64,000 bases of DNA from Triops longicaudatus (Eukaryota > Arthropoda > Branchiopoda > Notostraca > Triopsidae): NCBI GenBank assembly GCA_022885665.1, contig JAGQDJ010000056.1, forward strand, positions 231,687-295,686, written 5' to 3'. Of this stretch, positions 52,624 through 63,906 are shown piece after piece (position 1 is the first letter of the stretch; the number at the start of each line of letters is the position of its first letter). The position numbers and the translations under genes were made by a program. Below the pieces are notes generated by a model, which ran no database searches, was not told where the DNA came from, and worked only from the letters and a program-made list of their open reading frames with translations.

Positions 52624-52634
52624 TATATAAAAAG
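52624..52634 (+). promoter_or_regulatory. TATA-like element before COX11
   Basis: TATATAAAAAG lies 69 bases upstream of the COX11 ATG, a workable distance for a short 5' UTR. CTATAG just before it (52,614-52,619) could instead be a splice acceptor for an upstream untranslated exon. Confidence 0.3.
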
Positions 52635-52692
52635 CGTGGTGTTTATTTTTGTGTTTTCTTCGTTGGATGAAGAATTTGCACCGGTAGCACTC

Positions 52693-55210
52693 ATGTTGCT
52701 GCAATTTGTCACCCGAATCGGTCGGTTTTACCCCTTGGCCACGCCCGTGACGTCATTTAGATCTCAAATAATCTTCTCAGTTCAAAATTACAGCCATGGC
52801 AACAGACTTTTCAGCTCCAGTCCAAAAACTTGGTCAAGTTTATTCAATGCACCTAAGAAACCAGCCAACAGTCCCAAAGGTCAAGCTTACAAGAACCAAT
52901 CCACCTTTTACTACGTCATAGCCCTAGGTGTCCTTACAGTCGGCTTCAGTTACGCAGCCGTTCCGCTGTATCGAATTTTCTGCCAAGTAAATTCTGTTAT
53001 CTCTTTAATTTAATTCTAACCGAAATTTGTCCTAAAACAGGGAATACTATATGTTACGCTTTCAAAACTAAATATCCTATAAGTCGTAATATACGCTTAA
53101 AGAACTTGCGGTACAGGTCCATGCAGTTAAACTCGCATGTCAGAGAAAACCACTTGTAACAAGAGCTGTATCCTCTACCGTCATTAGTACTTCTGTAAGA
53201 TGAACCTGGAAGTTTTCTTGGTGTTCGTATTCCTTCTATCCGAGCACATTTGTAAAAGATTGCGATCGAACATTCAGTGAATAATCGGTATCGTTTTTGA
53301 ACCTGGTTGTACCAGAACCGTCTTGTAGGATAACTTTACTTGCCAACGGGTTCTGTTAAGTTAGATACTTTTAGAACCGCATGTAAGAGAAATCAGACCC
53401 ATTACAACCTCTTACGTCCGTGTCCCAGCCTGTAGAATGTTGTCAGGAAATGAACCTGCAAATGGGCAGCATATCAATCCTGTGAAATTTAACTTACAGC
53501 TGGACCCAGATATAAGAGAGACATCGTTTAGTAGATCATTATGTAAATTATGTAAATGGTATTAATATTAAGCTGTTACTAGTAACACTATCAATATTGA
53601 ACATAGCTGAAAATTACCGAACGAAAGTCCATACATAAGCTTAATATTATGTGACATAATGTATATATTTGTTATTGTTTTAACTGTTACATCAACAACT
53701 ATTGAAGTGAAACGATGTACAGCAACGAGCAAAGCTCACGCCGACGAAAGAAAGAAAAAAAAATATTGAACATAACTTTAGCAATAACTTATTACGCTTA
53801 ACAAAAGAACCACATACCTTAAAGGTATTTAAAACGCGGAACTCGTATACGGGAGAGCCTTCTCGTGAAAGGATTTTACAATAACCAGCCCTATTACGTT
53901 ACTTTAACCGTAAGAAAATTGTTAAAAAAGCGTATCTAAAATATAGAACCAGGATATAATATGACTTGTAAGAGAAATTCCTCTTAGCAATGCTTAAAAC
54001 ATATCGTTCAACATAAATAACCTTGTATACGAAAAAATCAAATATAACAGATAAGTTAGTCCTTTTTTGTCTTTCTTATATCCGGGCTTGTGTTTATAAA
54101 CTTTTAATTTAAGTGCCAAGATTTATTTAGGCACGAATTAACGGTCCTCGCGACACTGGACAGGTTCTCGTCAGCTATTAAACTGTATTGCAAACTGTGC
54201 TCTTGCAGTACTTTTAATACATTCTGAAAATAATGTCAAAAATACTCATTATGGACGTAGCTTACGCGAAATAATTACATTTTTTTTTTTCTTTAGGCTT
54301 ACGGTTATGGGGGCACAACAGTTACCGGTCACGACACTTCCAAAATCGAGTCAATGAAACCTAATCGCAATCGTGTCATGCGCATTAAATTTAATGCCGA
54401 CACCGCTGCGTCGCTCACGTGGAATTTTCGCCCTCAGCAGACAGAGATAAAGGTAAAAAGCAAACGACTATTCCTTTAGGATAGGTTAAGGCTGTAGCTG
54501 GGATTTATCGCCTTGCTGTGGGATAAAACAGACTTTCGATCCCAACTTTTTATTACTTTCCACTGTTTTTTTCATTGCTTTCATTGTTGTCTCGTTACTC
54601 GTATTTCAAGGTCCCTTTGGGAGAAACGGCACTCGCTTTCTACACAGCCATGAATCCTACCGACCGACCGATAGATGGCATCAGTACCTACAACGTAGTC
54701 CCTTACGAAGCCGGCCAGTATTTCAACAAGATTCAGTGCTTCTGCTTTGAAGAACAGCGAATCAATCCCAACGAGCAGGTATGGAAAACAAATGCGTATA
54801 TGTAAAAAAGCTAGACAAGAAGAAGGTTATTACTGTGAACGAAATAAAAACTTAACATTAGAGCAAGAACCGAAAATGCAAATCATCTAAGATTTTTTTT
54901 TATAATCTTCATACTGAAGGAGCGAACCGTCGCTTCCTTTTTATCTCGTGTCCCGTTTCTAGGAAATTTGCTTTATTTATCCTTCCTCTTGCGTTGATTA
55001 AAAGAGCTAGCTCGTTGTTACCTTTCCGACTCACAGGTGGATATGCCCGTTTTGTTTTATATCGACCCAGCACTTGCAGACGACCCTTTGCTAGAAAATT
55101 TGGAAACCATCACCTTGTCTTACACGTTTTTTGAAGCCAAGGACTCAGACGACCTGCCCATACCTGATTACGCTACGCCCCATCATGTCTCCACTCGTAG
55201 TTCGTCTTAA
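52693..55210 (+). CDS. COX11: COX11, mitochondrial cytochrome c oxidase copper chaperone
   Basis: Four exons (52693-52986, 54297-54452, 54611-54778, 55037-55210), all junctions in phase 0, encode 263 residues, close to the usual 230-290. Residues 1-43 are basic and hydroxylated, as expected of a mitochondrial presequence (MLLQFVTRIGRFYPL). A single membrane segment spans about 73-91, followed by VPLYRIFCQ with the conserved Cys97. The C-terminal intermembrane-space domain holds GETALAFYTAMNPTD, GISTYNVVP, YFNKIQCFCFEEQ with the copper-binding Cys193 and Cys195, and DMPVLFYIDP. The family delivers Cu(I) to the CuB site of COX1. An upstream in-frame ATG-less extension is open, but the chosen ATG is the one that yields a presequence. 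No defect is seen, and the gene appears intact. Confidence 0.96.
52987..54296 (+). other. COX11 intron 1 (1.3 kb)
   Basis: Donor GTAAAT and acceptor CTTTAG. It holds the second copy of the dispersed 23-base word (53,722-53,744) and four related TGTAAGAGAAAT-like words (near 53,137, 53,380, 53,505 and 53,966) that resemble decayed ends of Tigger-like repeats. No coding content seen. Confidence 0.75.
53722..53744 (+). repeat. Dispersed 23-base word, copy 2
   Basis: Identical over 23 bases to 28,100-28,122 and in the same orientation, followed by GAAAGAAAG and an A-run. The A-rich tail after a conserved core suggests the 3' part of a SINE-like element, but no A/B boxes are evident. Confidence 0.6.
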
Positions 55211-56759
55211 AAACTGTAAACACCCCACCCATCACCCTCTCCCTATTGTGGTGTACATTGTTGATGAAATACAGTTGGAGTATTAGTCCTAATATTGCAC
55301 GAGCTTGGGTTAAAATTTTTAATCGAACTGTCCTTCCTAACCTGTCGCATACTTATTAAGTTTCTTTTTTTATGTGGTAACTAGTTTTTTTCAGTCGTAA
55401 TTTTTTAAATTAGAGTTATTTATTTAACAATACAGATGTGTTATAACTATAGCACAGTACTATACGTTACAATTTGTATAATTAACAAAGAGCTTCGTAA
55501 AAATTAATTACTCGTACATAAGATATTGCGAAAACAAGGAAAACGTTGAAGAAATTTCGGGGCAAACAAACAGTAGACCTTTAATTTTGCATGAAAAACA
55601 GTAAGATAATTAAGGGCAGCAGGAGCAGGGAGCAAAGGAAGCGCGACAATCAGCCGCTATAAATGTCTCTTCCAATCCCTTCTCCCCTTGATAACAATAA
55701 CATGCACAAAGCAGCAAAACAATAAAAACAAGATGCGGGAGATATAAAACCAAAGGCTCTCTATGCATTACCCCTCACAGATACTCCTCCAACTCTGCTC
55801 TCCCAACTGGTGTATACGTAGTTTGAAATTCTGGGGTGGAGTTACTAACGGCCTCCATAAAATAGAACATAATCAATTGATCGATCTGGGACGAGGGAGA
55901 AAAAACGTAAAGATCTGAGAAAAGAAAAGTCTGCGGGGAAGACAATCACGCCTAATTTCCGTTACAGATGGCACTGAATGTATTCTGCACTAAAAACTAG
56001 GGAACAAATCAAGAAAAAATGCGACATTTGTTTTTCCTTAACGAGGGGAGAAAGGAAAATAACAAAAATTCGTTAAATTTAAACAGAAGACTGTTAAAGA
56101 AAAAATTGTTATCGTTATTTAGATTCCAGAAGTTACGTGGTGCATCGCACCAGCCTACGGCATTTCCGCCCTTTCCGCCCTCTTTTGGGGGTTTTCAGGA
56201 ACGCGATGGAAAGCAGCAAAGAAAAGTTGGTGGGGTAGAAGTTTTGTGCTTTATGGGCCTGGATTTTTATAGCTTTCCGATATCTTCAGCCTTCCTCTTC
56301 CAGCAAAACGGCTGCTCCCCAAACTGTCTTCTAGGTCTCTTGGCTCGTAAAAAACGCTTTTGGCTTTTAGTCAACTTTTTCTTGGGTACTTGTCAGACCA
56401 CTTAGACCCTGAAGACCTCGTCGAGTAATCAAAACCCAACTCGAAGAAGTAGACAATAACTTCATTTCCGCCTTCCGAACGTGGATGTTGCTTAATTCAG
56501 ATTTAATACGCCTTTTATGGAAACGAACATTGTAAACAGAAAAGCATTCCAGAATCTAATATGACAAGATCGAAAGACATCCAACATTTATAACGTCCTA
56601 AAGCCGTTGAAGACCAGCCTTACAATGATAGACTGTTATTTTTTCAATGCAACGCAGTCTCTACTCAAGGAATCCTTACGCTGCCATAAGATCATTTTTA
56701 GATTACTTCAAAGTTGAGGACGACAATTCATTGTAAAGATGAGTTTTCCGCCAAAGCTA

Positions 56760-56931
56760 CAGTAGATATCGCTATAATGAACCCTTTCCTAACAAACTGT
56801 CAACTATTATGATGAGTTGAAGTTTTAAACTTCGTAAATATACAGAAAGTAATGTCTGATATGAAAAACTTCGAAAATACAGAACCCTTTTCTGTACCTT
56901 TGGAAAATTTCGTGGTATCGAGATCTTACTG
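56760..56931. mobile_element. Tigger/pogo-like MITE, 172 bp, TA-flanked
   Basis: Left end CAGTAGATATCGCTATAATG; right end in reverse complement CAGTAAGATCTCGATACCAC. TA sits immediately outside both ends. Internal sequence is AT-rich and non-coding. This is the clearest copy of the family in the window. Confidence 0.7.
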
Positions 56932-58271
56932 TACACAAAATTCCTTTTCATTGCTATGCTGCTTTGACGACACAAGGAGTTGATTTCTTTTCATTGTTGC
57001 GTCACGCGTTCGCACAGCTCCTCTACGAACGCTTTGGATTCACTACGTTTCCAGTGCCCGGTTATAGCCGAAGTTACGGCAATGTTTGTAGAAAACACAG
57101 CTTGTCAGTCTCTTCAACTGCTAGGCAAACGTTCGAAAATTGTTCCAGTACGAGCTGGGTAACGCGCTCTCGGAATGAGCCAGTGAAAGCCCTTGGCTAT
57201 AGTGAGCTAACTAACTAGGGCCTAGGGCAAGTATTAGACGTCTTCAATTGACAAGTGCTAAGTAAAGGCGTCAGTCAGTTTAGCGTCTCGCCCATTACCG
57301 TTCAATTTATTCCGCGTCGCTCCTGTTTTCGTCTTTCTATTTCTGTTCCAGGCTTCTTGTGCATCACAGCCACTTAACAAGATTCTTTAGCAATTCCTAG
57401 CAATATCACCTACAGGATTAGTGTTCCGAACGAAGAGACAAAAACAGAAAGAAACATCAGCATGGAAAAAACGAACTAAAAAAACTTTAAAAATGCCCTG
57501 CATTGAAGAAGGCATGAAATAGGCATTTTTAAAACATTTTGTTCTATTTTTCTATTCCTTTCGCTCTTCTAACAACTGTCTCCGTTCCCACGTCCAACGC
57601 CCTTCCCTTTCCTCTTCACTGGCTTATTTGCCGGACAAGCAACACATGTGCTCCCAACACATATCACCCAGTTCACGCTTTACAATCTCCCAAGCACTCG
57701 AATTCCTTTTCTCCAGGTCCCAGTCTTATTTTTTCCCTTGCTTCAGTTTCTCAGTTTTCAATTAAGTATTTTGTCGCTTTAATTTTTTTGCTTGAAATGA
57801 AGGATTTTTTTGTTCAGATTACATGTTAAACACACTTTGTCCTCCTGGTATTGGTTACCTAATTTCTTTGTGCTGTCCCGTTTTGGGCCCCTCATAGATG
57901 GCTGTTGCGTTCCTTTGACTTAACAAAGCCAAAAGCACGCTGAAAAGTAAACAAAAGTAGCTCTGTATCATTTATCGGTTGTAATACTCACGAGAGGGAG
58001 TGGCTAAAAGGATATTACTTGTGTTATAGCTAGTATTAACATAGTAATAGGGACACTTTGAGTACTATAGTACGGTCTAGGTAATTAAAAACTAGTATAA
58101 TGCGTTAGCAAAATGCAGTGGAACAATTTCAGCACGTTACGCCCTTCTGGGGAGATGTTGTCAACCGGGCTTAGGTAATAAAAACGTGGTATACAGAACC
58201 TCTGAATTGCATTGCAACTGTCCCAGCTTAAATTGATCGCTTTTTCTTATGCCAGTAAGGATATGATGCAA

Positions 58272-58439
58272 GGCCGTACCCAGGATTTTGATTCGGGTGG
58301 GTGGATGGGGGGAGTTTCGGAGGGGAGGTTACGTATGCAATTTTTTGGACACTTCTTTGGTCGTCTGTACTTACCATTATAAAGTTAACATTTTCGAGGG
58401 GAGGTTAAACCCCTAAACATCCCCTAGGTACAGGGGTGA
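58272..58439 (+). mobile_element. CCGTACCCAGG-family repeat, copy B (about 168 bp)
   Basis: It begins GGCCGTACCCAGGATTTTG and ends CCCCTAGGTACAGGGGTGA, giving loosely inverted terminal sequence (GTACCCAGG versus CCTAGGTAC). The G-rich arm, a TATGCAATTTTTTGGACACTT core and a second G-rich arm match copy A at 1,261-1,411 in the opposite orientation. Similar GTACCCAGG-ended repeats are, to my knowledge, widespread in invertebrate genomes. The transposase class is unknown to me. Confidence 0.6.
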
Positions 58440-58483
58440 TATTATGTGTGGAAAATTTGCACACAAAATTTTCACTGGAAGTG

Positions 58484-58672
58484 CTGTAAAATCTTGATAT
58501 AACGGATAAGCACGAATAGGGAAAATATATCTGTTACAGCTGGTTGTCGATAATAGCCAATATTAGCTTAAATGTCTTTAGTTTCATCGGTGTATGTGCA
58601 ATTTGTACACAATAGTCTGTTATAAGGGGTATACACTAAAACTAGTACAATCGTTATGGCGAGGTTAGACTA
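58484..58672. mobile_element. Tigger-like MITE, decayed copy
   Basis: The left end TGTAAAATCTTGATATAACG and the right end CGTTATGGCGAGGTTAGACT (an inverted terminal match) fit the family. It lies directly beside another copy. Confidence 0.5.
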
Positions 58673-58676
58673 AATA

Positions 58677-58831
58677 CAGTTAAATCTCGTTATGAAAACT
58701 GTCGGCTATAATAGTTGGATCTAAAATTCCCGAGGTATTTAAAGTAATAAGAAACATAGTATATAAGGAACTTTGAATATAACGACAGATTTTCCGTTCA
58801 TAATGGTATAGCCTACTTAACGAGATTCTAC
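58677..58831. mobile_element. Tigger-like MITE, adjacent copy
   Basis: TA precedes CAGTTAAATCTCGTTATGAA, and the far end reads CTTAACGAGATTCTACGG, the inverted counterpart. The three family members between 58,484 and about 59,010 form a cluster, suggesting insertion preference for or nesting within TA-rich copies. Confidence 0.5.
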
Positions 58832-58860
58832 GGTTTAACTAAGCGTCCGATATAGCTAAC

Positions 58861-59010
58861 TTTTATGTAAAAAAAGTAATTTCTGTTCCCACTAGGAACG
58901 TTATAACATGACTCTACTTTATAAAAAAGCGTTGGACATAAAGAGGTTCGGATATAATTAATTTCTTTTTCCATTTGTAGTGAGTTCGTTATAATAAGAT
59001 TTATTGCATG
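58861..59010. mobile_element. Tigger-like MITE, third adjacent fragment
   Basis: The right end GTTCGTTATAATAAGATTTA at about 58,984-59,003 matches the terminal GTTCGTTATAGCGAGGTTCT of the 14.9 kb copy. The left boundary is unclear. Confidence 0.35.
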
Positions 59011-61242
59011 TGAATTAGACAGTGGTGAAACGCATCTTTCGATAGATTAGCTTATTTGGTAAATTTAAATTTGGAAGATTTCTTCGAAGTCATTAACTCT
59101 TCGATCAGAATAATCCAGGACAATTTACATGTTAAAGTGTTATAAAACTGTCTCATGTTTTATTACCACTTGTTGGGTATTTTGTCATCTGGGAGTATTT
59201 TTGTACGTAAAATAGTGGACAGAGTGAATACCAAGTGTATTAAATCTGCCCCATTTTTTTTTATTCTACTTGTCCTCGAAGTTTCATACGGTCGTAAAAA
59301 GCTGGGAAAAGTGTACGGAAAAATTAATTTCCAGCTGTCCCACGTTATTATGACCACTTCTAAGTGTTTAGCACAGTTTTATCTACATTTTACAGCGTTA
59401 TTTTCATGTTTAAGGAAAAAAATGGTCGAATGTCACTAACAAGACACTAAGTCTCTGCAAAAACATCCTTTACAAGCTTCTTTATCTCTTTTTTGTCTTT
59501 ACGGCACGGAACGGAAAGTTTCGATCCCTGATTGGTCGAGCTGGGGTGGTAGCTTATAGCTGAAAAGTCATCAAAACTGACAGGGGAAATCTCCCTCCTC
59601 TTATTACTACGCATCGTCGAATACAATACGTGTGTCTTATACGATCTTCATAGTTTTCCCTAAAAAAAGCTTTCTTGAAGGGGCGCATAAGGTTCAGGGG
59701 GGCTAGGAAGCAAAGGGACGCCTTATTGTCCTACTCAGGAAAGACGTTTATGGGCTCCGGAGCCCTAAGGGCGTGTGCAGAAACGGTTATAGATGGCGGG
59801 GTAAGAGGGGTAGTGCAAAGAGGGTGTCGAGGAAGCTTTCTCAAGTACCACTTGGGGAATTTTGGACAGCGGCAAGCAATCAGCGCTATATTTCTCCTTC
59901 ACAACATCTTCGCACCCGCGAAAGAAGGAAAAGTTTTAGCCCAGCGATACCTATCGGCACACGTACCGAAGTCGAAAAGATAGCCTAGGGCAATTTTTCT
60001 AACTGGTGCCCCTTTTTTCTTCTATTTCGTAATCTCATTTGCAGACAACACGCCCGAAAAAAATTTACAAAGTTGTCCTGGTCTTCCTTTGGGGTTGAAA
60101 CTTTGGAACGAGAAAATTTTTCAAGCTGGCTTAGCAAAGTTTGTCCGGCAGAAACAGCAGTTCCAGGAACCAAGGGCTACATGTGACCTTTAGCGTCAAA
60201 GTCGTTGACAACTTTGCATGTCCCCTTCGGTAGGGAGCGCTGAAGTGTGGCAAAGTATGGAATATTCCAGCAGAGACAGAAATTTCGAATTTCATAGTTT
60301 CGCTGAGGCAATAATTTTGAAGGAATTTTATCTTTACTTTGTGAAAAAATCTTTATCTTAGTTTTGAAGACATGTTTGATCTTAGTTTTGCTTAACGTAT
60401 TACTATAGACATGAGAGTGATAGTAATACATGACACTAAATTTTGGTATTATCAGGAAACTTTTGCAAGGGAATTAAAGCCAAAAATGTTGGTGGAATTA
60501 TTTCTTACCACACAGCGAGCCAGTTTCCGGTGACGCACAGTCGGCGGAAGTTCATCAATCCGTCAAGTTAGAGGAAGGATCGTATCAAACAATTCCATCC
60601 TACATGAGAAAATATGAGGAAATGGTCCCTATTTGGTCCGTGGTGATTACAATGATCAGCTTTGATTTCCATGCTGTGAAGTCAAACGAGAATTGATAGC
60701 GACCTGAAGGAATGCTCGTGCCTATATTTCTTCACAACAACAGAAATACTGGTCGAAGTGCAATATTACAATAACTTGAGCAACTTCCGACGCTACAATT
60801 ATGATTTCATAATTGATATAAATTATGATGATATAATAAAAATAGCACTTACATAGTCATGCATTCGACTATTGCTTCTATTAGCAGTGATTCTCTAATG
60901 AAGACAACCTAGCAAGGAAATTCCTGTCATAAATACGTATTTTGAGATCATTTTTGTAAGACTTTCCTTCCAAACTTTCAATAATAGATCACTCTTAATA
61001 AACCGAGCAGTCACAATTCATTTTACAAATCACTGAACCCTATTTTTGTGAAAAATAACGCAATTCGAACATTTTCCATAGAAATTATAGTTTACCATAT
61101 CAAAAGAATTTGGAATTTGATTTAATTGTTCATTTATTTCGAAAAAAATCAATAGATTTCTCTTCAAGAAAAAACATTTCGACTAAGACAGTCCGAACGA
61201 ATCAGGTGATCCTAGTGTCACACTTAAGTGAGGATACAGTTA

Positions 61243-61300
61243 GCGATTTAGCTTAGTGACGCTAAATCGCAAAAAGCCGCTTGGCTTCTTTTTGCGATTT
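61243..61300. repeat. Overlapping perfect inverted repeats
   Basis: GCGATTTAGC (61,243-61,252) pairs with GCTAAATCGC (61,261-61,270). The overlapping AAATCGCAAAAAG (61,264-61,276) pairs perfectly with CTTTTTGCGATTT (61,288-61,300). The middle arm can form either of two mutually exclusive stems. Confidence 0.85.
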
Positions 61301-62819
61301 TTAAAATAGCGTTAAGCATTCAGTTAATTAAGGGATTGTCAGGTTCTTCAAGGCTTTATCCGAGCACATAAAGGTCTGCAATTTTCATAATGAATTATTC
61401 TAAAGCTGTCTTGAATATCTAATGAAGGGCTAAATCCTAAGCTTTGAAATTAAGTGAATATTTTTTCCCTAAAATTGTGAAAAAATTTGTGCTTTTTCAT
61501 GTGAAAAATTGATATATTTTGCCTTCTTAATTTTAAAAGTACTTTCAAATAAAAAGTAGACAGAACAAAAACGCGTAGAAAATATGAGATCCAGGAAAAG
61601 AGCATAAATAAGCTATTTGTACGTTGAAGTCAGAATTGAAAACGTTAGAAAATTAAATGCAGAAAAAAGTACGAATCTCTTTAAAATGCCTTTAGATTAA
61701 AAAAACACATTAATGCTAAGCTATTTTTTTACCGCTTTGGGACAGAAAGAAACGCTTAACATTAAATTCTATTTGTCTTTTTCAAATGAATTTACTTACT
61801 GCTTCGGTATTACGTATAGTAAAGTTATAACAACGGTGACAAGACAGCAAAGTTTCACTGCATGAAAAATGAAGGAAAAATATAAAAATGAAACATTATC
61901 ATTCTCGAACCGCAGCATGACCATACTACTCATGTCGTATATAAAGCAAACCTCATGCAAACGAGTACTAAACGAGTACACGAGCAAGGACATGACATCC
62001 ATAAAAGGGGATTTTATACTGTACAACATCTCCTCCATATTATCCTGCCAAATCTGCGAGGAAGCTTTATGAAACAACATGTCCCCATAAAAAAACGGTG
62101 GAAAAAAAATTCTAAGTGTCGTTTCTGGCGATAGCAACCTCTCGTTTCCCCGAAGAAAAAAAAAGTTTTTATGGCTTTTTTGTTTTGTCATTACGATGCC
62201 AAACCGTCTCTCTTGCTCCAGGGTTTATACTTCCACCCCAAAGGGCGATAATTTGCATAATAAGGAGTCATTGAGGTGGAAATAGGCATCATTAGTTGAG
62301 TTACTTGCAGAGTGAGATCTAAAACCGCCAATTTTTCCCCTCGTCCCACCCTTTCGCGTCATCTTTCCTACTTTTGAGATTTTTTCTTGGCTGTTGCTTT
62401 ACCCAAGTACCTTAAATGAGCAATGACGTGGAAAAAGAAGGCTTTTTGGCCCAGCTTCAGCGAAGAAAAAATCGAGAGAATATAAAGAAATCAAAAGCAG
62501 AGGAGAAATTGGAAACACGTTGAAGAAAACAAATGCCTGGCTAAGATTTGCGGTCAACGTTATTTCGTAAAGACGTTGGTAAGTTAAAGGTTACGTAGCT
62601 GCAAAGTTTCTTGTGTGCAAACTACGGAAGCAAGGTACACGTTTGCATGGTACTGTGCCTACTATAAAATGCAAGCATACGTTCCACGTGAACCACGTTT
62701 CGTAATATTTCATTTGGAAAATATTCTACGTAATTAGGCAGGCTTGAGATGTATAGTTCCTCGCAGAATTATCTAGAGCGTACTTTTATCATCAGATTTA
62801 TAGAGAGTGCAAACTCTTG

Positions 62820-63000
62820 TACAGAAATGCGAAAAATGCAGTGTATCTCATTGAATTGCACTAAACTGTGCAGAAATGTGCTATAGCTCATAATTGTACA
62901 GTAAAGCAAAAAAACGAGCGGAAATGCATAAAATGCATGAATTGCGCCACATGCAGAAATATGTGATACCTTAAAAAAAGGAGTAGAAATGTGTCTAAGT
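62820..63000. repeat. Degenerate GCAGAAATGTG array
   Basis: ACAGAAATGCG, GCAGAAATGTG, GCGGAAATGC, GCAGAAATATGTG and GTAGAAATGTG recur at intervals of about 30-60 bases within otherwise AT-rich sequence. They read as an old tandem repeat. Confidence 0.45.
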
Positions 63001-63906
63001 GCGCAACTGTGTCTATTGATTGCATTGATTGCGTAAAGACAAGTTAAAGCAAAGAATAACTAGAAATGACTTATAAATCTTAATTTAGAATTTTTTAATT
63101 TTTGAAAAATAAACACTCAAAAACTAGTTTTTAAAAATATAAAAGTAAAAAGGAAAAAGATTTTCTCTAGTAACTTGCAGTGCTTTCTTTAGCAATATAG
63201 GACTTATGCTAATCTTCGTTTTCGGTTGGCCGGTTGGGTGTGCTAGTGATTACTATAGTAATTGAAATAGTCTTCTGTGTGTTTGTCGGCAACAGTGGTG
63301 CACAGTTTAATAAACGTGTCCGATTTAAATTCTATTAACTTGAATATTAAAAATGTCACACACTTGACACAAATTCACTTATCACGTGCATTATAACCTT
63401 AACTAGTATATGTAAACAATTATTCGAGTGATGGCGGCTCAGCACTAGTGTACCCTACCAGCAACTCTAAGCTAAGGTGGGTTAATAATAATAAGCCATA
63501 TTGAGAACACTGTCGCGACAAACAATAAAAATTAATGCTTAATCGGGATTTCCGCACATTAAACTCACAATTTCTTTGGTTTATACAGCAGTGAGACACT
63601 CGAAATCTTGGAGAATGATGGAAACCATGCATAACACATGGTGTCAGATAAGAAAAAACTTAGGCTCATGTTCACAGCTTCTTCACGTGACAGACAAAGC
63701 CTACGATATTCCTTCAGACATAAAAAGCATCTGCTAAACGCGTAAGTTTCTTTTCTTGAAAGAAATGCATATAAGTAGTAAAAGAAAGCTGCCTATCAAT
63801 TTTCATTGAAATTTCAAAGATATGTGACTAGGCACAGTAAAGGTAAAGAAAAGATGGTAAAGAAACCAATTTCACCCGAAAGAGACTAATTATACGCAAC
63901 ACACCC

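Noticed and set aside
52597..52692. N-terminal extension of COX11 from 52,597
   Set aside because: There is no ATG at that point and the extension is hydrophobic, lying in a TATA-containing, AT-rich segment. ATG at 52,693 gives a normal mitochondrial presequence and family-typical length.
56019..56405. 128-codon open frame on the plus strand downstream of COX11
   Set aside because: Composition is Lys/Leu/Phe-rich and unlike the two real genes. No motif or matching exons.
59675..59988. Two overlapping plus-strand frames in a GC-richer patch
   Set aside because: Both frames are open over the same bases, so openness reflects composition. Neither product resembles a known family.
61796..62191. 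131-codon open frame on the minus strand with a hydrophobic C-terminus
   Set aside because: A plus-strand frame of 67 codons overlaps it. There is no recognisable motif, no splice partners and AT-rich composition like the surroundings.
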